The position numbers were made by a program, and so were the translations under genes. The notes under the pieces were generated by a model. That model made no database searches. It was not told the origin of the DNA and was given only the letters and a program-made list of their open reading frames with translations. DNA of 60,030 nt from CAZLMW01 sp964560875 (GTDB taxonomy: Bacteria > Myxococcota_A > UBA9042), in the NCBI GenBank assembly GCA_964560875.1, contig CAZLMW010000042.1, forward strand, positions 1 through 60,030, read 5' to 3'. Below are positions 16,968 to 25,686 of the stretch, one piece after another (position 1 is the stretch's first letter; each line of letters opens with the position of its first letter).

Positions 16968-17885
16968 TCAGATCGCCGCCGCGTAGGCGCGAATGCGGGT
17001 GCCCCAATCGGTGCCCGCGATCGCCGCGAGGCCGTCGGTCACGGCGAGGAAATGCGGGTGAGCCATCGCCGCGGCCACAAACATCCGTCGGTAGGCGCGT
17101 CCGGTCACCTCGATCAACTGGGTGCGCGCTGGCCCGTCGAGGTGGACATCGAGAGCATCGAGGCTCACCGCGTTCATCTCCGCCTGCATCCCCAGCAAGC
17201 CTTCCAGCGCGCCGCAGACCTCCAGGTACTCGACGAAAGCGACGTCGATCTGCTGCGGGGTGGCGGACGCGCTCATGCCCTTGAGCAGCAGGGTGTCGAT
17301 CTTGGCGTGCTGGGCTTCTTCGAGCCAATGGTGCTTGAGGATGGAAGCGAAGAGCGGATCCACGTCCTGGTCATCGCGCACGGTCTCGACGAAGTGGTGT
17401 TGGGTGACGACCTCGATATGCAGTGTCGTCAGCAGCACCGCGATCGGCGATTTGCTCAGGATGATGCCCGCGACCTCCACCGCATTATCGAGCACGTCGC
17501 AGGGACCGATCGCTTCGAGGACCAGCGCGAAGCTGCGGCGAAAGAGCTCCTGGTGCTTGAGCTCCTCGTCGCAGAACCGGAGCAGCGCCCGCATTGCGGA
17601 GTTGTCGCCAAAAAGCTCGGCGTGGGCGTGCTGGCCGGCCATCGCGATGATGTATTCCTCGACGAAACCGAAGAGGTTGAGGTAGGCGCCGCCCATCAAT
17701 TGGTTGAGCAGCAGCCGCCCGTCCGCGTCCAGCCCGTCCACCTCGCCGGTACACGCCAGCGACTCGGGCAGGAAGGGGCGTGATCGGTCGAATGCGGCGC
17801 CTTCCGGCAGGATCTCATCGACCCGCCAGTGGACCTTCTCGGAATTGCGCACGCACGTGTCGAAGTCGTAGTTGACGTGAATCAT
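16968..17885 (-). CDS. AurF-like diiron oxygenase/ferritin-like protein
   Basis: A 305-residue protein starting at MIHVNYDFDT (ATG complement of 17883-17885). Metal ligands of the diiron-oxygenase fold can be read in order: Glu in FVEEY (76/77), ExxH at E108-H111 (DEELKHQ), Glu158 in LHIEVVTQHH, and HxxxExxH at H186-E190-H193 (HHWLEEAQH). This is the pattern of p-aminobenzoate N-oxygenase-type enzymes, which use O2 at a carboxylate-bridged di-iron site. Substrate cannot be deduced; no biosynthetic cluster surrounds it. It lies immediately upstream of the PAS histidine kinase in the same transcript, an unusual pairing. The longer open frame upstream is antisense to the Cys-rich lipoprotein gene and is rejected. 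Confidence 0.83.
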   Translation of the reverse strand: MIHVNYDFDTCVRNSEKVHWRVDEILPEGAAFDRSRPFLPESLACTGEVDGLDADGRLLLNQLMGGAYLNLFGFVEEYIIAMAGQHAHAELFGDNSAMRALLRFCDEELKHQELFRRSFALVLEAIGPCDVLDNAVEVAGIILSKSPIAVLLTTLHIEVVTQHHFVETVRDDQDVDPLFASILKHHWLEEAQHAKIDTLLLKGMSASATPQQIDVAFVEYLEVCGALEGLLGMQAEMNAVSLDALDVHLDGPARTQLIEVTGRAYRRMFVAAAMAHPHFLAVTDGLAAIAGTDWGTRIRAYAAAI

Positions 17886-17997
17886 GCAACCGCTGCCGTT
17901 TTGAGTGCGGGGATTGTGACACACGCGGACGGCATCGAACACGGCGGCGCGCGTACGGTTCGTGCTTTGTGGGCGAGGAGTCACCATACTGTCGCGC

Positions 17998-20900
17998 GTG
18001 AGGATCCTTGGACCGGCCATGGCGCTGCTCGTTGCCCTGGGGTGCAGCGATCCGGCGACACCCAAAGCCGAGGCAGACGTCGCGGCCGACACCGAAGCTG
18101 ACACAGGACCTGGCGCCGGGGACGACGACGCCGGCGCGGTCGATGCCGCATCGGTGGACGCCGGTTGTTTGTCGTACACGGACTGTCCCGAGCTGGCCTT
18201 GCCGGCGTGCCAGATCGTCGCTTGCGAGGACGGCGAATGCGTGGCGACCGCGGCCCCCGACGGGCTCACGTGCGATGACGGGACCGAATGTACGCTCGGC
18301 GAGTCGTGCAAGGGCGGCCAATGCACCGGCGGAACCTCCAAACCCTGCGAAGACGGCAACCCGTGCACCGACGACGTTTGTGACGCCGACAAGCCGACGG
18401 GCGCGAAGAAGGGGGCGTGCGCGTTCCTGCCGAGCGGGACCAAGGCGTGCGACGACGGCGACATCTGCACCGTGGGCGACGCGTGCGCGGGCGGCGCGTG
18501 CAAACCGGGCAAGAACAACTGCGAGTGCGCCAAGGACGACGACTGCCAAAGCTTTGAAGACGGCAACGCCTGCAACGGCACGCTGGTCTGCACCAAGACC
18601 GCGGGCATCGGCAAATGCGTGCTCAACCCCGCGACTGTCATCGTCTGCAAGGCGGCGGACAAGGCGTGTACCAAGCGCGCCTGCGACCCCGCGATCGGCG
18701 TCTGTGTGACCGTGCCCGACGACGGCGCCGCGTGCAGCGATGGCAAGCCGTGCACCATCGGCGATGCCTGCAGCAACGGAGCTTGCGCGCCCGGACCCGA
18801 CAAATGCGCGTGTCACAGCGACGCCGATTGCATGCCGCAGGGCGGATCCAACAAGTGCGTGGGCGTGAAGTCGTGCGACAAGTCCAAGGGCGCGCCCTAC
18901 GCCTGCGCCGTCGTCCCGGGAACCGCCGTCACCTGCACCACCGCGCCCGAAGACAAGGAGTGCGTCGTCACCGCCTGCGAACCCAAGCTCGGCGCTTGTG
19001 TCACCAGTCCGCTGGCCGGGACCGTCGGCAAGGCCTGCAACGACGGACACCCCTGCACCTTCGGCACTGTCTGCGGCAAGGGCGTGTGCGCGGGCGGCAA
19101 ATTCAAGGACTGCGAGGACGGGACCCTCTGCACCGAAGACACGTGCGCCAGCAACGGCAGCTGTGTGAGCCTGCCTCTTGCAGTGACATGCGACGACGCC
19201 AACGCCTGTACGGTCGGTGAACACTGTGTGGCCGGGACATGCGGAAAGGGGCTGCCCGTCGATTGCAACGACCACAACCCCTGCACAGCCGACAGCTGCA
19301 CGAGCGGCCCCAAGGGCGGCTGCGTGTCGATCCCGAGCGCAACCACAGCCTGCAATGACGGTGACGCCTGCACGCTCGACGACCGCTGCAAGGCGGACGG
19401 CAAAGGCGGGGTCTCCTGCCAACCCGGCGCCAAGAAAGACTGCGAGGACGGCGACCTCTGCACCGTCGACGAGCCCTGTAAAGCGGGCGTGTGTGGCAAA
19501 GGAAAACCGCGCAACTGCGACGACGGCAACCTGTGCACGACCGACGGCTGCCAACCGCTCACGACCAAGATCGGCGGCGGCTGCTTTCACGCGGCCAACG
19601 CCCTGCCATGCACGCCCACCGCGCCCTGTCTCGGGGCGGGCAAGTGTTCGGCCAAGACGTGCAAATCGGGCAAGCCGCGGCTGTTTTCCCAGACCATGGC
19701 CGCACCGAAACAGCGCGAAGGTCGCGCGATCGTCGAGCTGTCTGCAGGCGTGCTGCTCGTCGCAGGGGTCGAACGCGCCAAAGATGACGGACCGGGCGAT
19801 TCGTTCGTCGCCCGCTACTCGGCGGTCGGGGTGCAGTTGACCGACAACATCCTCGCCAGCAAGGGCCACGACGGCATCCATGCGCTCGCTCGCAGCGGCG
19901 AAAGCGCGATCGCCGGGGGCGTTGTCGCCGGAAAGAGCGGTGGGTCCGACGCGTGGCTGGCACGTATCAGCGCGCACGGTGCGCTGGTTTGGAGCCACGC
20001 GTTCGGGGCGGGTGGTGACGACGGCGTCAACGCGGTGGCTGTCGACGGAGGGCAGATCTTCGCAGCCGGCTGGCGACCGGGCGGGGGCGGCAAGTCCGAC
20101 GGCTCGCTGTGGATCACGGACACCAAGGGCGCGCTGGCCTGGCAATGGTCGGGAGGAAACGGCGGTGACGACCGATTTGTGGGCGCGACCGGCGGCGGCA
20201 AGGCGGCGACGGCGGCGGGCTACTTGACCGACACGAACACCGGCTTCAAGGCAGCGTGGCTGGCGCAGGTCGCAAAGAGCGGCTTGGCGTGGCAGCGGCG
20301 CATCGGCGGCGGCAAAGGGCACACAGCGGCGACCGCAATCGCTCGCCTCGAGGCGGACAACCTCAGTGGCGGGTGGGCGCTCGCGGGCTACGACATCGAC
20401 CCGGCCGGCAAGGTGACGCCCTGGCTGCGCGGGGTAACCAACCGGGGCGGCGTCGCTTGGAAACGGGCGGCCGCCAAACCGGGCCAGGGCTACATTGCGG
20501 CCCTCGCTGCAGGCGACCGTGGCTTCATCACAGTCGGCGCCACATCGCTGCAGGGCGCCAACGCGTCTTCGGACGGGTGGGTCGCGCGCATCGGCCCCAC
20601 GGGCGCGCGAATCGGCGGCGTTTTCGCGCATTCCGGGCCCGGCTGGCAGGTGCTCAACGCGGTCACAAGGCTCAAGGACGGTGGCTTCGCGGCGGTCGGA
20701 TCCAGCCAGGTGGCCGCCGGCGGGCCGTTCGTGGATCGCACCTGGCTGCTTCGCATGGACGCCTGGGGCCACGGCAGCTGCACGGCTTCCGGGCCTTGCG
20801 TGAAGTTCACCGAGAAGGGCTGCGGCGGCGGCGGTTGCTGGCTCGCGACCTGCACCAAGGCCAAGGGCTGTGCCAAGACGAATCTGCCCGTGCCGTGCAA

Positions 20901-22236
20901 CGACGGCGATGCATGCACCGTGCTGGATCGATGTGGCATCGGCGCCTGCAAGAAGGGCGACAAGCGGATGTGGTCAAAGACCTTCGGCGGCGCCAAGTAC
21001 GACGTCGCGCACGCTGTCGCTGTCTTGCCAGCCGGCGCCGTCGTCATCGCTGGGGAGACCCAGAGCACCGGCAAACCCGCCGACGGAATGCTCGTGCGCG
21101 TCACCGAGGGCGGCGACAAGCGGTGGCAGACCCATTGGGGCCCGGCCGGCGGCGCGCGATTGCGGGACGTCGCAATCGCCGAAGATGGCTCGATCGTGGC
21201 GGCCGGCGACAAGACCAGCAGCGGCGTCCAGGACGCGTGGCTGCTGCGGGTCGACGTGGACGGCACCCTGCTCGGCTCCACAGCATGGAGCGGCCCCGGA
21301 GCTTCAGCGGTATTCGAGGCGGTGACCGTCCTGCACAACGGGGCGCTGGCAACCGCCGGCAGCTTCCGACCCGCTGGCGTACCAGCCGCGGACCGCACCG
21401 GCACCTACCGCCTCTTTGACCGCCACGGCAAACCGGCCGGCACATCCGTCGACGTCAAAAACGGCAGCTTCGTCCGCCTGCGCGACATCGCCCAGGTGGC
21501 GCCAACCGCCCTCGTGGTCGTCGGCGCCACGCTCGACAAGGGTGGAAAAACCGACGGCCTGTGGGCGCGCGTCCCCGCCAACGGCGGCAACCCGGTCATT
21601 CAGTCGCTCGGCGGCCCCGGTCACGACTCCCTGCGCGCGGTCGCCCCCCTCGGCGCAGGCTTCTCCGGCAAAGGCACGACCATCGCGGCAGGTTTTCAGC
21701 CCGGCCTCGGCGCCGCCAAGCGGCAGTCCTGGCTCGTCGCCATCGACGGTTCGGGTAAGACGCTGTGGAGCCGCAATCACCCCGAAGCCGGCGACCTCAT
21801 CCTCACCGGCCTGACACCGGCACCCGGCGGCTGGATGGCGTCAGGCACGCGCCCGTTCGACGGTGTCAGCGACGAGGCGATGGTTCTGCATACCGACATT
21901 GTCGGGCGCCTGCGCTGGCACCACGGGCTCGGCCAGGGCACCGACGCCGCCTCGATCGCGCGACTCGGCGCCGACTTCGTGCTCGCCGGCCTCGGGCCGA
22001 CCTCGATCGCCAAGGACAGCGGCAACGCCTGGGTGGCCCGCACCGACCGCTGGGGCAACCCCACGTGCAACAAGACCTGCATCGCCCCGCCCAAGACGCC
22101 CGACATCTGCGACGACAAGAACGCGTGCACGATGGACGTCTGCGTGGCCAAGACCGGCAAATGCAAGATCACACCCGCGTTCCAGGGAATGCCCTGCGGC
22201 GGTGGCCACGTGTGCCAAGCCGGGCTGTGTAAGTAG
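17998..22236 (+). CDS. giant Cys-rich and beta-propeller lipoprotein, ~1412 aa
   Basis: GTG 17998 is chosen because it starts a compact lipoprotein signal, RILGPAMALLVALGC, with the lipid Cys followed by an Asp/Ala/Thr-rich spacer; GTG 17962 is an alternative. Residues about 55-560 are a series of Cys modules of the form CxDGxxCTxxDxC alternating with CDD/CNDG units, typical of myxobacterial outer-surface proteins. From about 570 to 1370 come propeller-like repeats with the pattern GGFAAVGSSQ / GGWMASGTRP and ITGAT-like strands, interrupted once by another Cys module near 20800-20960. A final Cys module closes the protein. No enzyme motif. Expected to be surface-displayed and protease-resistant; ligand unknown. 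Confidence 0.9.
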   Translation: MRILGPAMALLVALGCSDPATPKAEADVAADTEADTGPGAGDDDAGAVDAASVDAGCLSYTDCPELALPACQIVACEDGECVATAAPDGLTCDDGTECTLGESCKGGQCTGGTSKPCEDGNPCTDDVCDADKPTGAKKGACAFLPSGTKACDDGDICTVGDACAGGACKPGKNNCECAKDDDCQSFEDGNACNGTLVCTKTAGIGKCVLNPATVIVCKAADKACTKRACDPAIGVCVTVPDDGAACSDGKPCTIGDACSNGACAPGPDKCACHSDADCMPQGGSNKCVGVKSCDKSKGAPYACAVVPGTAVTCTTAPEDKECVVTACEPKLGACVTSPLAGTVGKACNDGHPCTFGTVCGKGVCAGGKFKDCEDGTLCTEDTCASNGSCVSLPLAVTCDDANACTVGEHCVAGTCGKGLPVDCNDHNPCTADSCTSGPKGGCVSIPSATTACNDGDACTLDDRCKADGKGGVSCQPGAKKDCEDGDLCTVDEPCKAGVCGKGKPRNCDDGNLCTTDGCQPLTTKIGGGCFHAANALPCTPTAPCLGAGKCSAKTCKSGKPRLFSQTMAAPKQREGRAIVELSAGVLLVAGVERAKDDGPGDSFVARYSAVGVQLTDNILASKGHDGIHALARSGESAIAGGVVAGKSGGSDAWLARISAHGALVWSHAFGAGGDDGVNAVAVDGGQIFAAGWRPGGGGKSDGSLWITDTKGALAWQWSGGNGGDDRFVGATGGGKAATAAGYLTDTNTGFKAAWLAQVAKSGLAWQRRIGGGKGHTAATAIARLEADNLSGGWALAGYDIDPAGKVTPWLRGVTNRGGVAWKRAAAKPGQGYIAALAAGDRGFITVGATSLQGANASSDGWVARIGPTGARIGGVFAHSGPGWQVLNAVTRLKDGGFAAVGSSQVAAGGPFVDRTWLLRMDAWGHGSCTASGPCVKFTEKGCGGGGCWLATCTKAKGCAKTNLPVPCNDGDACTVLDRCGIGACKKGDKRMWSKTFGGAKYDVAHAVAVLPAGAVVIAGETQSTGKPADGMLVRVTEGGDKRWQTHWGPAGGARLRDVAIAEDGSIVAAGDKTSSGVQDAWLLRVDVDGTLLGSTAWSGPGASAVFEAVTVLHNGALATAGSFRPAGVPAADRTGTYRLFDRHGKPAGTSVDVKNGSFVRLRDIAQVAPTALVVVGATLDKGGKTDGLWARVPANGGNPVIQSLGGPGHDSLRAVAPLGAGFSGKGTTIAAGFQPGLGAAKRQSWLVAIDGSGKTLWSRNHPEAGDLILTGLTPAPGGWMASGTRPFDGVSDEAMVLHTDIVGRLRWHHGLGQGTDAASIARLGADFVLAGLGPTSIAKDSGNAWVARTDRWGNPTCNKTCIAPPKTPDICDDKNACTMDVCVAKTGKCKITPAFQGMPCGGGHVCQAGLCK

Positions 22237-22284
22237 CCACTCAGCGCGGTCCATGCGGGCACGGCCATGTCGACCGCGAAGCCC

Positions 22285-22302
22285 AGCCCGCGCAGGCGGG
22301 CT
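22285..22302 (+). terminator. hairpin after the Cys-rich lipoprotein gene
   Basis: AGCCCGC-GCAG-GCGGGCT is a perfect 7-bp stem with a 4-nt loop, followed by TTGCTCATTT. It lies 49 bp after the stop codon at 22236. The T-tract is weak, so intrinsic termination is plausible but not certain. Confidence 0.55.
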
Positions 22303-22316
22303 TGCTCATTTCGTTG

Positions 22317-22336
22317 CCCACGGTTTCAACCGTGGG
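22317..22336. repeat. 9-bp stem hairpin with 2-nt loop
   Basis: CCCACGGTT-TC-AACCGTGGG folds perfectly and lies 14 bp beyond the preceding hairpin. It has the look of a REP-type or IS200/IS605-associated hairpin, but no transposase is near. It may also back up termination upstream of the next gene, whose start is 22414. Confidence 0.6.
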
Positions 22337-22413
22337 TCAGTCGTCGGCACCTGTGTTCCCATTGCACGGCGCAGCCAACTCCGCGACTGTACGGCCCTTG
22401 CCGGGGAGTCCTC

Positions 22414-24864
22414 ATGCACAGCCAGCCCTTTCGTCGTGGCCGTCTCACAGCGTTCACTGCTGTCGTCAGCATCGTCACGATGGTCGCCCCCAACGCCATG
22501 GCCACACAGGCTCTCGCCACCAACTGCAAGGGCCAGTTCAAGGTCGTATTCGGCGTCGGATCGGCGATCTGCGTAACCGGTGACGTCGACTACAAGAAGC
22601 CGGGCACCATCCTGCCGAGCGCCGACTTCTATATCGTGCCCAAGGGCAACCTCAATCCCTTCGTCGACGCCAGCGGCGCCAAGAACCACGTCATCGGAAA
22701 GGGCGGCGGCGGCGCGTTCTTCAACGAGCTCGTGTGGGGCAAAGCCAAGGCCGGTAGCTACGATTTTGTCATCGATCACCACCCGTTTGGCGTGTGGGAC
22801 GCCAAGAAGGACTGGCGCGGGCCCGGCATCACGGTCATCGCGGGCGCGCCGGTCAATATCGTCAACCTCACCGCGATCAAGGGTGCTGCGAAGCAGGGAC
22901 TCGGGTTCGCCGACGACCTGAACACCTTCGTCGACATCCTCGAGCTGATGGACGCGCTCGGCACCCTGCTCGATTTGTACGTCACATTCGGAAACGCCGG
23001 CGGGATCGTGGGCCTGGTCCTCTTCGGGCTCGGCCAGGCCGGGATCAGCATCCCCACGAGCTACAACAGCGCGATTCTCGCCATCGGCGGCAAGCTGATC
23101 CGCAACACATCAGCGATCCTGAAGCTCAACTACGCCGGCATCGTCGCCGATCCGCCCGACAAGAAGTTCTTCGAGCTGCCCGCCCTCGACGCGACAGCAA
23201 GCCTCGTCAAAGGAAAACCAGTGGCGTCGCTTTCGGCCGATCCGTACGCCGCCGGGCTCGTGGAAGTGGGCAAGCTCATCGGCATCCAGGCCGCCGCTCA
23301 TGGCGGGTTGTTGCACGCGATGGAGAAGCTGCAGGGCGCCCAAAACGCCAAGAACGCGCTCGGTCGATGGTTGCAGGCGCGGCGGCTCAAGGCCTGCGCG
23401 GGCACGGCGAAGGTCGCTGGCAAGAAGATGCTCACCGAGCTCGACGCACTGCAAGCCCACCTCAAGACCAAGGGGCTTTGGTCCAAGACGCTGGACGGCA
23501 AGGCGCTCAAGAAAACGCTGGCCGACGCGCTCAGCAACGGCCTGACCGCGCCGCAGACCGCCGCCCTCGCCTCGATCGGTGTCGACGCGACCGCCGCCAT
23601 GAAGGGCCTGCAAGCCGCCAAGGCCAAGAAGCTGCCCGACACGATCGGGCCCAAGGCGATGATCGAGGCGGCCAGGAAGAGCTACCAGTCGGTCGAATCG
23701 GCGCTGAACGACCTCGAAAAACAGGGCGACAAGATCATCGCCGAGACCAAGGCCATCGCCGTGTTCACCCACCCCGAGCTGACGTTCACGCCTCCGGCAG
23801 CCGCCACGGTTGGCTCGCCCATTACGTTGACCGCGTCCGCCAAGCACCTGGACAAGAAAGCCAAGCTCACCTTCACCTGGGACACCGATGGCGACGGCAA
23901 ATACGACGATGGCACCGGCAAGACCCTCAAATGGACGCCTACGGTCGCGGGTTCGCAGCTGATCGGCGTGCGCGTGGTGGACAAAGAGAAGCGCGCCGAC
24001 GTCGCGGAGGGGATGGTCACCGCCAAGGCGAAAAACCACCCGCCCGTGTTCGCATCGTGGCTGCCCAAGAACCTCGCGCCTTTCGCGAAAGTAGGCCAGA
24101 TCGTTGCCCTGTCCGCCAAAGTGACCGACCCCGACGGCGACAAAGTGGCTTCGACCTGGCACGTCGCCGGCAAGCAGGTGGCAAGCGGCGCGAGTTTTGG
24201 CTTCAAGATGCCCGACGAAAAGCCCCATGCGGTCACGCTGACAGCATCGGACGGCAACGCCACGACGCCGGATGTCTCGATTGTGTTCGTGGTTCGCGCG
24301 ATCAAGCACAAACCGGCGACGGGTGGCTGCCAGGGCGCTGGCTGCGGTGACGCTGGAAGTACGGCGGATACGAGCAGCACACCGGACGCCGGCAGCGCAC
24401 CCGATACCCAAACCGGCCCCGATACACTGTCCGGCCCCGATACGCTGTCCGGTGACGACATCACCACCGCGCCGTCCGACACCGCGTTCGTCGACCCCAT
24501 CGACATCGGCGGCGACCCCATCGACATCGGCGGCGGCTCCATCGACGTGCCCAAGGTGAGTCCGCCTGACACCGGCAGCGCTACGTCCAGTGACGTCAGC
24601 ACCGGCAACACCGATACGGGCTCCAACCCATCGCAGGACACAGGCTCTACTGCGCAGGACACAGGCCCGACCTCCGCCCCCGACGCCGTCGTGCAGGACA
24701 CCGGGTCATCCACGGCGAACACGTCGACCAACACCGGCGGCGCAAGCAACGATGACAGCTGCTCGGCGTCCCGTACCTCTCCGGGCCCCAACGGCTTGGT
24801 CTTTGGTGGGCTGCTCCTGCTGTGCCTCGTCGCGATCCGCCGCCGCCGTAGAGCTGGCGCCTGA
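22414..24864 (+). CDS. secreted protein with Ig/PKD-like domains and MYXO-CTERM-like anchor, 816 aa
   Basis: ATG 22414 follows a GGGGAG ribosome site by 6 bases and begins a signal peptide (MHSQPFRRGRLTAFTAVVSI..., cleavage near residue 30-36). Residues about 35-330 are unrecognised; 330-450 are Lys/Ala-rich and helical. Two PKD/cadherin-like Ig domains follow (TWDTDGDGKYDDGTG around residue 500, then NHPPVF...DPDGDKVASTW). Residues about 640-780 form a Thr/Asp/Pro/Ser stalk including a duplicated DPIDIGGDPIDIGG. The end, DDSCSASRTSP, a hydrophobic helix and RRRRR, has the shape of MYXO-CTERM, the tripartite tail processed by a rhomboid-like sorting enzyme in Myxococcota. It should therefore be displayed on the outer surface. 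Confidence 0.88.
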   Translation: MHSQPFRRGRLTAFTAVVSIVTMVAPNAMATQALATNCKGQFKVVFGVGSAICVTGDVDYKKPGTILPSADFYIVPKGNLNPFVDASGAKNHVIGKGGGGAFFNELVWGKAKAGSYDFVIDHHPFGVWDAKKDWRGPGITVIAGAPVNIVNLTAIKGAAKQGLGFADDLNTFVDILELMDALGTLLDLYVTFGNAGGIVGLVLFGLGQAGISIPTSYNSAILAIGGKLIRNTSAILKLNYAGIVADPPDKKFFELPALDATASLVKGKPVASLSADPYAAGLVEVGKLIGIQAAAHGGLLHAMEKLQGAQNAKNALGRWLQARRLKACAGTAKVAGKKMLTELDALQAHLKTKGLWSKTLDGKALKKTLADALSNGLTAPQTAALASIGVDATAAMKGLQAAKAKKLPDTIGPKAMIEAARKSYQSVESALNDLEKQGDKIIAETKAIAVFTHPELTFTPPAAATVGSPITLTASAKHLDKKAKLTFTWDTDGDGKYDDGTGKTLKWTPTVAGSQLIGVRVVDKEKRADVAEGMVTAKAKNHPPVFASWLPKNLAPFAKVGQIVALSAKVTDPDGDKVASTWHVAGKQVASGASFGFKMPDEKPHAVTLTASDGNATTPDVSIVFVVRAIKHKPATGGCQGAGCGDAGSTADTSSTPDAGSAPDTQTGPDTLSGPDTLSGDDITTAPSDTAFVDPIDIGGDPIDIGGGSIDVPKVSPPDTGSATSSDVSTGNTDTGSNPSQDTGSTAQDTGPTSAPDAVVQDTGSSTANTSTNTGGASNDDSCSASRTSPGPNGLVFGGLLLLCLVAIRRRRRAGA

Positions 24865-24894
24865 ACCGGGCGAACCGACTGGCGCCTGAACCGG
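24854..24894 (+). repeat. 16-bp direct repeat with 25-bp period across a stop codon
   Basis: CTGGCGCCTGAACCGG occurs at 24854-24869 and again at 24879-24894. The first copy contains the last codons and TGA stop of the MYXO-CTERM gene. A short local duplication; a change here would alter only the extreme C-terminus. Confidence 0.85.
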
Positions 24895-24964
24895 ACTGCA
24901 ACGCCGATCAGGAATCGGCGCTCTGGGATGGGGAACGCCACGAAAATGACACTTTTCGGGGTGT

Positions 24965-24983
24965 GGGGACGCTCATAGTCCCC
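24965..24983. terminator. possible bidirectional terminator hairpin
   Basis: GGGGAC-GCTCATA-GTCCCC gives a 6-bp stem with a 7-nt loop, placed between two convergent genes (ending at 24864 and 25030). No strong T-run flanks it, so confidence is limited. Confidence 0.4.
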
Positions 24984-25029
24984 CAACCAAATAAGAACCA
25001 TGCGCCGAGAAGCGTTGCTGTTCGGCGCT

Positions 25030-25440
25030 CTAACCGGCCGCGTCTTGGACCCCGTCGAGGTAGACCCAGCGTCCGTCGTGGCGCTCGAATCGGGAGCGCT
25101 CGAACATCGCGTAGGACCGTCCGTCCGTGACAAGCGTGGCGACGAACGCGACGACCCCGGTCGTGTCCGCGGGACCACCAGCCTTGGTCTCGACAACCTG
25201 CAGGCCAACGAAATCGGTGTTGGCTGCCCAACGCCGCAGCTCGTCGCGGTCGACAGCCTCGCGCGTCTGCGGGGCGTGCGTGGACATGATGTAGTCGAGA
25301 CGCCCGAGCGAATACGCGGCGAACCGGGACCGCATCAGTTGCTCGGCGGTCGGTGCGGCTGACCACCCGTCAACGAACGGGCCGCAGCAGGCGTTGATGG
25401 GCTTGTTGGAGCCGCATGGGCATGGCGCGTCAGTAGACAT
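25030..25440 (-). CDS. ychJ: YchJ-family protein with SEC-C zinc motif
   Basis: A 136-residue soluble protein. The N-terminus carries CPCGSNKPINACCG (Cys7, 9, 18, 19), the SEC-C zinc-binding motif. It is followed by the family segments LMRSRFAAYSLGRLDYIMST and an NTF2-like second half ending in FERHDGRWVYLDG. This length and order fit the YchJ/UPF0225 family, whose cellular role is unsettled. Standalone gene, convergent with the MYXO-CTERM protein gene. Stop TAG is the complement of the bases following 25030. Confidence 0.93.
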   Translation of the reverse strand: MSTDAPCPCGSNKPINACCGPFVDGWSAAPTAEQLMRSRFAAYSLGRLDYIMSTHAPQTREAVDRDELRRWAANTDFVGLQVVETKAGGPADTTGVVAFVATLVTDGRSYAMFERSRFERHDGRWVYLDGVQDAAG

Positions 25441-25546
25441 GCCCAGAAGCTAGCATGCGCCGCGCAGACGTCGTTTTTGGCCGTTTCGGGAGGCCAAAAT
25501 GCCCACAGCAGGCAAAAGAGGCACCCTGGATGCGACTTGTTGTGAA

Positions 25547-25589
25547 GTGGCTATATCAAGTGCTTCCACGTGTTATCGCCCGTTAGAGC
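25547..25589. repeat. dispersed 43-bp element, copy A
   Basis: Aligned without gaps to 56479-56521 at 31 of 43 positions. Shared core words are GCTATATCAA, TCCA and ATCGCCC followed by TTAGA. It lies 97 bp upstream of the fibrinogen-domain gene in a gene-free stretch (25441-25686). Could be a promoter/regulator site or a small repeat family. Confidence 0.45.
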
Positions 25590-25686
25590 GCGATTTTCGG
25601 CGAGCGGCCGCGTTATCGAGGCATCTCGAAAATGCTACGCTGCCGGCCCGCCGCGCGCCCCTCGACGCGGCGACGAGGCACAGACG

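Noticed and set aside
17815..20772. 985-codon minus-strand frame
   Set aside because: Antisense to the Cys-rich lipoprotein at 17998; repetitive Ala/Val/Arg composition.
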